Source of the DNA: Bacillota bacterium
GTDB lineage: Bacteria > Bacillota_I > Bacilli_A > Erysipelotrichales > Erysipelotrichaceae
Direction: 5' to 3'
Assembly (NCBI GenBank): GCA_023388035.1
Contig: JAEWGY010000103.1
Coordinates: 1-13,336, forward strand
DNA: 13,336 nt
The notes beneath the pieces are model-generated. The model had not been told where the DNA came from and made no database searches. It worked only from the letters and a program-made list of their open reading frames with translations. The translations under genes were made by a program, and so were the position numbers. Shown piece by piece: positions 1-6,983 of this stretch (position 1 is its first letter; every line of letters begins with the position of its first letter).

Positions 1-1125
1 CCTAAAATAACAGACACTTTATTTTATCTAAGCCATATATGGGTTTTAGAGAAGCTGGGATTTAAAATTGGTAAAATCAAAATTCTTTATTTAAACGAAG
101 GTTATAAACGAGGAGCTTTTTTAGATCTAGATGAACTATTTATCTTAAGTGAGGAAATCTATGATCATAAAACACATGAAATTCTTAATGTAAGAGAAAT
201 TATCATGTCTAATCAATATAATATTTATCGTTTAATAAAAGAAATTCAAAGCCATGAATTAGCAGATTTTAAAGCTTTAGAATCCGATAAATGTAAGGGT
301 AAAAGTCGCTGCGAAATGTATGATAAATGTTTTGATGAAGATAAGATAGCAGATAATAGCATACTTACCTTATCAGACACTAAAAAGAAAGAGTACTATC
401 TTAAGATGGGATTCAAGACTTTAAAAGACTTAGATGTTAATTTTATCAAAGCTTCTAAAAGACAATTAGCTCAAATTAAAGCTGATTTAAATGGTGGACG
501 CTATATAAATCAGCAGGAATTAAAGCAATTTTTAGATAAAATAATTTATCCTATAAGTTTCATCGATTTTGAATGGGAAACTTATCTTATACCACCCTAT
601 GAGGGATTAAAACCATATTCTGCCTTGTGTTTTGCTTATTCATTACATATCTTAGATAAGGATGGTAACTTAACACATTATGATTTTATCTCTAAAGGGG
701 ATACTAGAAAAGAATTCGTTGATTCACTAATTGAAAGAATACCAAAACAAGGTAGTATTATCGCTTTTAATGCTAAAGGTGCAGAAGAATTAAGACTTAA
801 AGAATTAGCTGATTATTATAAGGAAAAAGCTACTTCAGTTTATCAATTAATCGATCGTTTAATTGATCTAGCGCATCCTTTTAGTGAAGGATTAATTTAT
901 GACTTAAGAATGAAAGGTAAGTATAATTTAAAGATTCTTCTTTCAATTGCTTCTGATCTTAGCTATGATGATCTTAATATTCGTGATGGTTTACAAGCTG
1001 TCGATTTGTTTAGAAAATTAGATAATCTTAATGATAAGCGAATTTCAGAATTAAAAGAATATTATACTCTTGATACGTATTCAATGTATTTAGTTTATAA
1101 ATGGATTCTTAGTCTAACTGAATAA
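1..1125 (+). CDS. DUF2779-domain nuclease-like protein, 5' partial
   Basis: Frame 1 is open from the first base, so the ATG at 205 is internal and the gene begins before the window; 374 C-terminal residues are visible. The first ~110 visible residues resemble the end of a Cas4/RecB-like domain and finish in a cysteine cluster (C98, C104, C110 in visible numbering) of the kind that can hold an Fe-S cluster. The rest matches DUF2779: a block starting D189-F-E191 followed by a PPYEG-type stretch, a second block around N257 to E262, and Y354-x3-D358 near the end. These look like DnaQ-fold exonuclease motifs with a DEDDy-type third motif, which is my inference. Such proteins are predicted nucleases of unknown biological role. 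The stop is 15 bp before hpf. Family call fairly sure; activity unproven. Confidence 0.8.
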   Translation, partial: PKITDTLFYLSHIWVLEKLGFKIGKIKILYLNEGYKRGAFLDLDELFILSEEIYDHKTHEILNVREIIMSNQYNIYRLIKEIQSHELADFKALESDKCKGKSRCEMYDKCFDEDKIADNSILTLSDTKKKEYYLKMGFKTLKDLDVNFIKASKRQLAQIKADLNGGRYINQQELKQFLDKIIYPISFIDFEWETYLIPPYEGLKPYSALCFAYSLHILDKDGNLTHYDFISKGDTRKEFVDSLIERIPKQGSIIAFNAKGAEELRLKELADYYKEKATSVYQLIDRLIDLAHPFSEGLIYDLRMKGKYNLKILLSIASDLSYDDLNIRDGLQAVDLFRKLDNLNDKRISELKEYYTLDTYSMYLVYKWILSLTE

Positions 1126-1140
1126 GAAGAGAGGTTTTTT

Positions 1141-1662
1141 ATGAAATTCAGTATTCATGGTGACAATATCTCTATCACCGAATCAATGAGAGATAAAATT
1201 GAAAAGAAATTATCTTTTCTAGAAAAGTATGTACTAATTGATGAAAGTACTACAGCCAGAGTTGTTGCAAAGGTACATCCAAATGCTCAAAAGGTTGAAA
1301 TTACTATTCCTACTAAAGTAGGTTTACTAAGAGCTGAGGTTGTACATGAGGATTTTTATGCAGCACTTGATCTTGCGATTGATAAACTAGAAGATCAAAT
1401 TAGAAGACAAAAGACTAGATTATCAAGAAGACATAAAGAATCTTTAGCAACTAGCTTTATTGCAAGTGAAGAGGATGAGGATGATATTTTAGTACGTACT
1501 AAACACATCTTTGCTGATGAAATGGATTTAGAACAGGCAATAACTGCGATGGAAATGTTAGGTCATAATTTCTTTGTTTATAAAGATATCGATTCAAATA
1601 AAATTGCTATTTGTTACAAACGTTTAGACGGACAATATGGTTTACTTGAAGTTGATAAATAG
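1141..1662 (+). CDS. hpf: Ribosome hibernation promoting factor, long form
   Basis: Long-form HPF binds the 30S decoding region with its N-terminal domain and joins two ribosomes into inactive 100S dimers through its C-terminal domain, in stationary phase or stress. At 173 aa it has the expected length of the long form. Residues 1 to ~97 are the S30AE/YfiA domain, ending in a basic stretch (RRQKTRLSRRHKE). After an acidic linker (EEDEDD), residues ~117-170 form the dimerisation domain with the typical VRTKHI...MDLEQAI..M..LGHNFFVY...Y.R.DG.YGLLE pattern. AGAGAGG lies six bases before the ATG. No promoter was recognised in the 15-bp gap after the DUF2779 gene. The stop codon shares its last base with the GTG of the next gene. 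Confidence 0.95.
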   Translation: MKFSIHGDNISITESMRDKIEKKLSFLEKYVLIDESTTARVVAKVHPNAQKVEITIPTKVGLLRAEVVHEDFYAALDLAIDKLEDQIRRQKTRLSRRHKESLATSFIASEEDEDDILVRTKHIFADEMDLEQAITAMEMLGHNFFVYKDIDSNKIAICYKRLDGQYGLLEVDK

Positions 1663-1952
1663 TGTCCAAAAGACTGTATGAAGAAGTGAGACTATTTGCT
1701 AGAACATATCATAGCTATAAACGTAATTATGATTTATTTGCACGTAGTGAAGATAAATTATATATCGATTATATTGAAAAAACAGTTAATATTTTAAGAG
1801 GGCTTTCTAAAATAATAATTGAGAATGAAATTATTAAAAATAAAGATAAAAAATGGTTTTATGATTATATGTCAGCACCAACTTATTATCGTATACGAAA
1901 GAAGGCCTACGTAGAATTTTTAAATATTCTAGATTTTAAAAGCATACGTTAA
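1662..1952 (+). CDS. Small basic protein, possible MG284/MPN403-like family
   Basis: A 96-aa basic, helix-rich protein. The GTG start overlaps the hpf TAG by one base and has no clear Shine-Dalgarno, so translation probably depends on ribosomes finishing hpf. A second in-frame GTG at 1686 is possible. The C-terminal part (W-F/Y-...-S-x-P-T-Y-Y-R-x-R-K-K-A-x-x-E-F-L) resembles the final helix-turn-helix of ArpU/sigma-region-4-like small proteins and the Mollicutes family called MG284/MPN403; this is recognition from memory and uncertain. Thirteen bases separate it from ptsI. Codon use matches its neighbours and the frame is intact, which supports a real gene. Function unknown; a DNA- or RNA-binding role is only inferred. 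Confidence 0.7.
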   Translation: MSKRLYEEVRLFARTYHSYKRNYDLFARSEDKLYIDYIEKTVNILRGLSKIIIENEIIKNKDKKWFYDYMSAPTYYRIRKKAYVEFLNILDFKSIR

Positions 1953-1964
1953 AGGAGGTTTATT

Positions 1965-3668
1965 ATGCATAAAGGAATAGCTGCTAGTCAAGGTATTGCT
2001 ATTGCGAAGGTTTTTAAATTGGAAGAACCTGAAATTATTATCACTAATGAAGTTAAAAATAAGGAAGAAGAATTAGCTAAGCTAGAATCAGCTTTTAATC
2101 AAACAATAAAACAAATTGAAACTATTAAAGAATATGCTAAGCATAATATTAGCGAAGAAGAATTAGCAATCTTCGATGCTCATTTAATGATGGCTAATGA
2201 TCCAGAGTTTCTAGCATCAATTAAAATGAAGATTGAAGAAGGCTTATCAGCTGCAAAGGCAAGTGATGAAGTTGCTAAACAGATGATTATGATGTTTGAA
2301 GCGATGGACAATGATTATTTTAAGGAAAGAGCTGCTGATATTAAAGATGTTTCTTTTAGATTATTATGTAATATTTTAGATAAAAAAATACCTGATTTAT
2401 CAACTATAAGTGAAGAAGTAATCATTGTTGCTAAGGATCTAAGTCCAAGTGATACAGCATCGCTTAATAAGCAATATACCAAAGGTTTTGTAACGGAAAT
2501 CGGTGGTCGTACCTCACACTCAGCAATCATGGCAAGATCTTTAGAAATACCAGCAGTAGTTGGTATAGGTGCAATTCTTGATAGTTTAAATGATAATGAT
2601 TTACTTATTTTAGATGCTTTAAATGGTGAAGTTATAATTAATCCTGATCATGATACGATTTTAAAGTATGAAAAATTAAGAGAAGAATATTTAAATAAAA
2701 AAGAAGCTTTAAAGGTTTTAATTAATGCTAAAAGTGAAACAGTAGATGGTCATGAAGTTGAAATAGCATGTAATATTGGAACTCCTAAGGATGCTAAAGG
2801 GGCATTGGAAAATGGAGCTGAAGGAATTGGTTTATATCGTACTGAATTCTTATATATGGATTCAAAGGATAATTTCCCTAGTGAAGAAGATCAATTTGAA
2901 GCCTATAAAGAAGTTCTATTAGCAATGAATAATAAGCGTGTTGTGGTTAGAACTTTAGATATCGGTGGTGATAAAACCCTTGATTATTTTGACTTGCCTA
3001 AAGAATTAAATCCTTTTTTAGGTTATCGAGCAATAAGACTTTGTTTAGATTTAAAAGAAGTCTTTAGAACGCAGTTAAGAGCTTTACTAAGAGCAAGTAT
3101 TTATGGAAAGTTAGCGATTATGTTTCCGATGATTGCTACTGTTGATGAATTTAAGGCTGCTAAAGCAATCTTTGAGGAAGAAAAAGAGAAATTAATTAGT
3201 GAAGGTCAAAAGGTTAGTGAAAATATTGAAATAGGAATGATGATTGAAATTCCTGCTGCAGCTGTTAATGCTAAGAATTTTGCTAAGTATGCTGATTTCT
3301 TCTCAATTGGCACAAATGATTTAATCCAATATAGTATGGCTGCAGATAGAATGAATGAAAAGGTTTCATATCTATATCAACCTTTAAATCCTAGTATTTT
3401 AAATTTAATTAAACTTACTATTGACGGTGCTCATGCACACGGTAAATGGGTAGGTATGTGTGGTGAAATGGCTGGTGATCCTAATGCTCTACCGATTTTA
3501 TTAGGTTTAGGACTTGATGAATTTTCAATGTCTGCATCAGCAGTTCTTAACGCAAGATCACTTATCCGTTCTTTATCAAAAGAAGAAATGAGCAAACTTG
3601 CAAGTAGCGCATTAGAAAAAGATAATGAATTAGAAGTTTTAGACCTTGTCAAAAAAGTATTATCATAA
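1965..3668 (+). CDS. ptsI: Phosphoenolpyruvate-protein phosphotransferase (PTS enzyme I)
   Basis: Enzyme I takes phosphate from PEP and passes it to HPr, the first step of PTS sugar uptake; it is cytosolic and dimeric. The length of 567 aa is normal. The N-terminal HPr-binding/swivelling domain carries the phosphorylated histidine H185 in GGRTSHSAIMAR. The C-terminal PEP-binding TIM barrel shows GIGLYRTEFL with R292, the VVRTLDIGGDK block, the MIEIPAA and FSIGTNDLIQY blocks, and the acid/base cysteine C499 in GMCGEMAGD. All key residues are present. AAAGGAGG is well placed before the ATG. ptsH, the usual partner just upstream, is missing here: the preceding gene is the small protein at 1662, so HPr must be encoded elsewhere. 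A perfect hairpin follows the stop. Confidence 0.97.
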   Translation: MHKGIAASQGIAIAKVFKLEEPEIIITNEVKNKEEELAKLESAFNQTIKQIETIKEYAKHNISEEELAIFDAHLMMANDPEFLASIKMKIEEGLSAAKASDEVAKQMIMMFEAMDNDYFKERAADIKDVSFRLLCNILDKKIPDLSTISEEVIIVAKDLSPSDTASLNKQYTKGFVTEIGGRTSHSAIMARSLEIPAVVGIGAILDSLNDNDLLILDALNGEVIINPDHDTILKYEKLREEYLNKKEALKVLINAKSETVDGHEVEIACNIGTPKDAKGALENGAEGIGLYRTEFLYMDSKDNFPSEEDQFEAYKEVLLAMNNKRVVVRTLDIGGDKTLDYFDLPKELNPFLGYRAIRLCLDLKEVFRTQLRALLRASIYGKLAIMFPMIATVDEFKAAKAIFEEEKEKLISEGQKVSENIEIGMMIEIPAAAVNAKNFAKYADFFSIGTNDLIQYSMAADRMNEKVSYLYQPLNPSILNLIKLTIDGAHAHGKWVGMCGEMAGDPNALPILLGLGLDEFSMSASAVLNARSLIRSLSKEEMSKLASSALEKDNELEVLDLVKKVLS

Positions 3669-3701
3669 TAAAATAAGAGATGTAAATCTCTTATTTTATT
3701 A
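3666..3701 (+). terminator. Perfect hairpin terminator behind ptsI
   Basis: Positions 3666-3681 and 3686-3701 are perfectly complementary (16 bp) around a GTAA loop, with an A-rich left arm and a T-rich right arm that ends in TTATTTTATT. The stem starts in the ptsI TAA and its last base is the A of the ATG of the next gene. It is close to symmetrical in sequence and could work in both directions. The T-run is interrupted by A, so leaky termination is likely. Confidence 0.75.
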
Positions 3702-4174
3702 TGAAGAAAATTATTTTTATTTCTAGTACTGGTGGTCATTTGGAAGAATTATTAAAATTAAAAGAATTATTTAATTGCTATGATTACTTCATTGTGACTG
3801 AAAAAATGAAATCCAATCTTTATTTAAAAGTGCAATATCAAAAGCGAGTAGCTTATTTACTTTATGGAACAAAGGATAAGAATTTGTTTTTATATCTTTT
3901 TATTTTTATTTTTAATATCTTTAAATCTTTTTTAATTTTTATCACTAAAAGACCTGATATTATTATTACTACCGGAACACATACAGCAGTACCGATGGCT
4001 TATATTGCGAAAATATTTAAAAAGAAATTGATTTATATTGAAACTCTGGCAAGCTGTGAAAAACCCTCAAAAACAGGTAGAATATTATATAAAAAAGCTG
4101 ATTTATTTATAGTACAATGGGAAGAGTTATTAAAGTATTTTCCTGATGCTAAATATTTTGGGAGTATTTATTAA
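3701..4174 (+). CDS. Alg14/PssD-like membrane-anchor subunit of a split glycosyltransferase
   Basis: Alg14/PssD/EpsE-type proteins bring a separate catalytic subunit to the membrane to add a sugar to a lipid-linked acceptor. Here (157 aa) the N-terminus KKIIFISSTGGHLEELLKL carries the family GGH motif, followed by a hydrophobic helix around residues 64-83 (LFLYLFIFIFNIFKSFLIFI) and the block RPDIIITTGTHTAVPMAYIAKIF, then the C-terminal Y-x-E-T-x-A and QWEELLKYFP blocks. The start is fixed by the conserved first strand, although it has no Shine-Dalgarno and begins inside the hairpin behind ptsI. Its stop overlaps the ATG of the next gene (TAATG), as expected for partners. The sugar and acceptor cannot be read from sequence; polysaccharide or glycolipid synthesis is likely. 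Confidence 0.85.
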   Translation: MKKIIFISSTGGHLEELLKLKELFNCYDYFIVTEKMKSNLYLKVQYQKRVAYLLYGTKDKNLFLYLFIFIFNIFKSFLIFITKRPDIIITTGTHTAVPMAYIAKIFKKKLIYIETLASCEKPSKTGRILYKKADLFIVQWEELLKYFPDAKYFGSIY

Positions 4175-4635
4175 TGATTTTAGTAATTTTAGGAACTCAA
4201 GATAAAGAATTTAAAAGACTAGTAAGACTATGTAATGAAATAAAAGATGAAGATATTTTGATTCAAATGGGTAATACTAAGGAAATTAGTATTCATAGGA
4301 GTTTTGATTTTTGCAGTGCTATTGAATTTAATAAGTTAATAGATCAGGCTGAATTAATTATTTCTCACGGTGGTGTTGGAGCGCTAATGTCTTCTTTGTT
4401 TAAAAATAAGAAAGTAATCGCTATTCCTAGACTTAAGGAATATAAGGAACACCAAAATGATCATCAAATAGAAATAGTAAAATTTCTAGAAAAAAAAGAT
4501 TATTTAATAGCTTTTAATAAGGGAGATAATTTAAAAGAATTAATTAAGCTAGCAAGATCTAAAAAGTTTAGCTCAATTAGTTCCAATAATCAAAATTTTA
4601 TAAATAAAATTAAAGAATATATAGACAAGATGTAG
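4174..4635 (+). CDS. Alg13/PssE-like catalytic subunit of a split glycosyltransferase
   Basis: This 153-aa protein corresponds to the C-terminal (nucleotide-sugar binding) half of a GT28/GT-B enzyme, like Alg13, PssE and EpsF. It opens with the strand MILVILGTQD, and the UDP-sugar site is ISHGGVGALMSSL with S64, H65, G66 and G67. It continues with KVIAIPRLKEYKEHQNDHQIEI, where the H-Q-x-D-x-Q motif is typical. By family knowledge it should pair with the upstream membrane protein, and the one-base start/stop overlap supports a fixed ratio. The rest of a capsule or exopolysaccharide cluster is absent around it. Its TAG lies in the Shine-Dalgarno of the following yebC-family gene, eight bases away, so the three genes are probably co-transcribed. 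Confidence 0.87.
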   Translation: MILVILGTQDKEFKRLVRLCNEIKDEDILIQMGNTKEISIHRSFDFCSAIEFNKLIDQAELIISHGGVGALMSSLFKNKKVIAIPRLKEYKEHQNDHQIEIVKFLEKKDYLIAFNKGDNLKELIKLARSKKFSSISSNNQNFINKIKEYIDKM

Positions 4636-4643
4636 GAGGAAAA

Positions 4644-5363
4644 ATGGGAAGAGCACATGAAGTTAGAGCAGCCTCAATGGCTAAAACAGCAGCGATGAAA
4701 ACAAAGCTATATTCAAGATATGGTAAAGAATTATATATCGCCGCTAAATCAGGAGTACCTGATCCAGATATGAATCTTAATTTAAAAAGAAAAATTGCTG
4801 AAGCTAAGGCTAATCAAGTTCCTGCTGATGTAATTAAAAGAGCCATTGAAAAAGCTAAAGGCTCTAGTAATGAAAATTACGATTCTTTACGTTATGAAGG
4901 ATTTGGTCCAAAGGATGCTACAATTATTATTGACTGTTTAAGTGATAATTCTAATCGTGCTATAGCGGCTATTAATACTTGTTTTAACAAGTCTAAATGC
5001 AAACTAGGAGTAAAAGGAAGCGTATCATTTAATTATGATAATTTAGGTGTTTTAAGTTTCAAATACGATGATGAACTTAGCATGTTAGAAGAACTAGCAA
5101 ATAATAATGTTGATGTTAATGAAATCGAATGCGAAGAAGGACTTATGAATGTCTATGTAAATCCAAGTGATTTACATAAGGCCCAAGAGGTAATTGAGGC
5201 GATGATTCCAGATGTTAAATTCGAAATACTAGCTATTAAGATGTTACCTAAGGAATATTGTAAATTAGAAGATCCTAATGATATTGAATTGTGGAATCGC
5301 CTTATAACAATGTTAGAAGATGTTGATGATGTTAATGAAATTTTCCATAATGTAATCATTTAA
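4644..5363 (+). CDS. YebC/PmpR-family protein, YeeN/YeeI-like branch
   Basis: A 239-aa YebC-family protein. The first residues (MGRAHEVRAASMAKTAAMKTKLYSRYGKE) are the family's N-terminal domain, followed by L..A...NVP...I.RAI.KAKG-type and ENYDSLRYEGFGP blocks, then the central GVKGSVSFNYD block and the C-terminal region with LEDVDDVNEIFHNV. The lysine-rich MGR start and YEGFGP block look closer to the YeeN/YeeI branch than to the MAGHSKW branch. The family was long annotated as transcriptional regulators; recent work assigns members a role in translation through proline-rich stretches, so the role here is left open. TAGGAGGA precedes the ATG. The gene ends 8 bp into the convergent tmcAL tail and has its own terminator within tmcAL. 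Confidence 0.93.
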   Translation: MGRAHEVRAASMAKTAAMKTKLYSRYGKELYIAAKSGVPDPDMNLNLKRKIAEAKANQVPADVIKRAIEKAKGSSNENYDSLRYEGFGPKDATIIIDCLSDNSNRAIAAINTCFNKSKCKLGVKGSVSFNYDNLGVLSFKYDDELSMLEELANNNVDVNEIECEEGLMNVYVNPSDLHKAQEVIEAMIPDVKFEILAIKMLPKEYCKLEDPNDIELWNRLITMLEDVDDVNEIFHNVII

Positions 5364-6435
5364 AATAGTAAGGAGCGCTTAGCTCTTTTTTTATAATCGC
5401 TTGATCATTAGCACATAGACCGTAGATAGATGCTGTTTTAATTGCTAAAGTCTTATACTTTTCATTAAGATCCTTAAATTTTTTGATGATTATTTTATTA
5501 TTCTTAAGATAAGGTCTAGCATTATCATTAAAGGCTAATAGTCTAATAATATTAAGTCTTCGAAAATAATTAAAATCACTTTTAGTAAAATTGTGAATGA
5601 TATTGACAATAATTCTCATCAAACGTGCTTTAGTATATCTTCTAGTTGTAGTAAGCTTTAGAAAATCATCTAAATTATCTACCTTATTGATATTTTTAAG
5701 TAAATGATTATGAATCCCTTCACTTACTAAATAAATCTTAGAAAGCTCTTTTTCACTCATGGTAAATAAACATAACTTTAAATAATTAAATAAAGAGTCA
5801 TTAAAAATAGGCTTGGTAATTTTATAATCAAGCGCTTTAGTATAATCCCTTTTTTGCTCTAAAGCCTTTCTAATAGCACTAGCAGAACTAATTTTAGCAA
5901 TCTTATCAGAGTGATAATGATTAGTTCTTTTAATACTTAATGCTTTAATTTTAGTATTCATAAGAGCTTTAAGATATGCGATTCCTAAGATATCATTAGG
6001 ATAAAAGGAGTCTGCTAATAATGAATAGGCTTTAGGATAGGAATGACCCTTTTTAATTAGTTCCTTTAAGTGATTAACATTAATATTTAATTCAGCTATT
6101 TCTTTTAAATTGATCAGATTATTAGTTTCAGAGCCGAATACTAAATAATCAACCTTTAATTTTTTTAAAATCTTAATTGCTCCCTTCGCAAATAAATCAG
6201 CTGCTGATAATGAATAGTAATATGGTAATTCGATAACCATGTCTACGCCATGTTTTATGGCCTGATAACATTTCTCCTTTTTATCAATGATGGAAATATC
6301 TCCTCGTTGATTGAAATAGGTAGACATTATTGCGATTAATAAATCACAGTTAGTTAATTCTCTCGCTTTTTGTAAGTGATATAAATGACCGTTATGAAAA
6401 GGATTATATTCAACGATGATAGCAGTAATAATCAT
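5356..6435 (-). CDS. tmcAL: tRNA(Met) cytidine acetate ligase
   Basis: TmcAL (YlbM) uses ATP and acetate to make N4-acetylcytidine at wobble C34 of elongator tRNA-Met, which prevents misreading of isoleucine codons. The 359-aa product starts with IITAIIVEYNPFHNGHLYHL, where H14-N-G-H17 is the nucleotidyltransferase HxGH motif, followed by STYFNQRGD, the block CYQAIKHGVDMVIELPYYYS, and a FGSETN motif. KISSASAIRKAL comes before the variable C-terminal helical part. It is somewhat shorter than the Bacillus protein. It stands divergently to the DUF177-rpmF pair; in Bacillus the same genes occur together (ylbM-ylbN-rpmF), which supports the call. The ATG is the only sensible start and has no Shine-Dalgarno; the promoter -10 lies six bases away. 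The stop is TGA. Confidence 0.93.
   Translation of the reverse strand: MIITAIIVEYNPFHNGHLYHLQKARELTNCDLLIAIMSTYFNQRGDISIIDKKEKCYQAIKHGVDMVIELPYYYSLSAADLFAKGAIKILKKLKVDYLVFGSETNNLINLKEIAELNINVNHLKELIKKGHSYPKAYSLLADSFYPNDILGIAYLKALMNTKIKALSIKRTNHYHSDKIAKISSASAIRKALEQKRDYTKALDYKITKPIFNDSLFNYLKLCLFTMSEKELSKIYLVSEGIHNHLLKNINKVDNLDDFLKLTTTRRYTKARLMRIIVNIIHNFTKSDFNYFRRLNIIRLLAFNDNARPYLKNNKIIIKKFKDLNEKYKTLAIKTASIYGLCANDQAIIKKELSAPYYFK
5370..5392 (+). terminator. Rho-independent terminator of the yebC-family gene, inside tmcAL
   Basis: Stem 5370-5376 pairs with 5382-5388 (AAGGAGC with GCTCTTT, one G-U), loop GCTTA, with a run of seven T at 5386-5392. It sits in the last codons of the oppositely oriented tmcAL gene, so the same bases serve as coding sequence and as terminator. 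Confidence 0.75.
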
Positions 6436-6441
6436 GATATT

Positions 6442-6470
6442 ATTTTAGCTAATTTATTGACATTTTACAA
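6442..6470 (-). promoter_or_regulatory. Putative tmcAL promoter
   Basis: Reading leftward, TTGTAA (6470-6465) and TAAAAT (6447-6442) are 17 bases apart. The -10 ends six bases before the tmcAL ATG at 6435, so the transcript would start at or next to the start codon. The match is moderate and the region AT-rich, hence limited confidence. Confidence 0.5.
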
Positions 6471-6485
6471 AGTAAAAAATATAAT
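6457..6485 (+). promoter_or_regulatory. Perfect consensus sigma-A-type promoter for DUF177-rpmF
   Basis: TTGACA at 6457-6462 and TATAAT at 6480-6485 with a 17-base spacer match the consensus at every position. The ATG of the next gene is only eight bases after the -10, which predicts a leaderless or nearly leaderless mRNA. It overlaps the oppositely directed tmcAL promoter. Confidence 0.85.
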
Positions 6486-6493
6486 TTAGAAGC

Positions 6494-6982
6494 ATGATAA
6501 TTAAAAGAAATGAACTTATACGCTATTTAAATGAAAGTATTGATTTTGATTATAGTTATGATCAGGAAGAAATTAAAGAAGCCTACCTTAGGAAGATTAT
6601 AAGTGCTAAAGGAAAAATTAAATTCATTAATATTAATGAAAGAATAATTGTAAATTTAAAATTAAATGCAGCTTTAATTGTTCCGTGCGCAATCACTAAT
6701 GAGGATCTAGAATATAATATTGATTTAAATGAAGACTTAGTTATTGGTAGTGATGAGGATAGTGATTATTACTTTGAAAAGGAATTTAAGCTTAAAGATT
6801 TAATTTATCATTCGATTATTAAAGAAATACCGATAAAACTTGTAAAAAATAAAAAAATAGTGTATCCTAATGGAGATGGCTGGCAGATCTTAACTGAAAA
6901 AGAATATCAAAATTCAAAAAAAGATCAGTCTGATCCAAGATGGGATAAACTTAAAGAGCTTCTAAAAAATAAGGAGGATTAA
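6494..6982 (+). CDS. DUF177 (YceD/YlbN) family protein
   Basis: YceD-family proteins are encoded next to rpmF in many bacteria and have been linked to 23S rRNA/large-subunit maturation; the mechanism is unclear. This 162-aa protein shows the family pattern: an N-terminal basic strand, a central region with LNAALIVPCAITNEDLEYNI (the usual paired cysteines reduced to one C), an acidic stretch, and the C-terminal PIKLVK...GDGWQILTE and DPRWDKLKELLK motifs. ATG 6494 is the first possible start, with no Shine-Dalgarno in front. It lies at the start of transcription predicted from the perfect promoter. rpmF starts one base after its stop, and the rpmF Shine-Dalgarno lies inside its last codons. Confidence 0.88.
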   Translation: MIIKRNELIRYLNESIDFDYSYDQEEIKEAYLRKIISAKGKIKFININERIIVNLKLNAALIVPCAITNEDLEYNIDLNEDLVIGSDEDSDYYFEKEFKLKDLIYHSIIKEIPIKLVKNKKIVYPNGDGWQILTEKEYQNSKKDQSDPRWDKLKELLKNKED

Positions 6983-6983
6983 T

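Noticed and set aside
205..1125. ATG 205 as the true start of the DUF2779 gene
   Set aside because: The frame stays open to base 1 and the upstream residues match the same family, with no ribosome site before 205.
2315..2530. Minus-strand 71-codon frame within ptsI
   Set aside because: Lies entirely opposite a strongly conserved gene; no family resemblance or ribosome site.
3431..3739. Minus-strand 102-codon frame across ptsI end and the next gene
   Set aside because: Antisense to ptsI conserved residues and to the hairpin; low-complexity product.
5153..5359. Minus-strand 68-codon frame within the yebC-family gene
   Set aside because: Antisense shadow of a conserved gene, no start signal.
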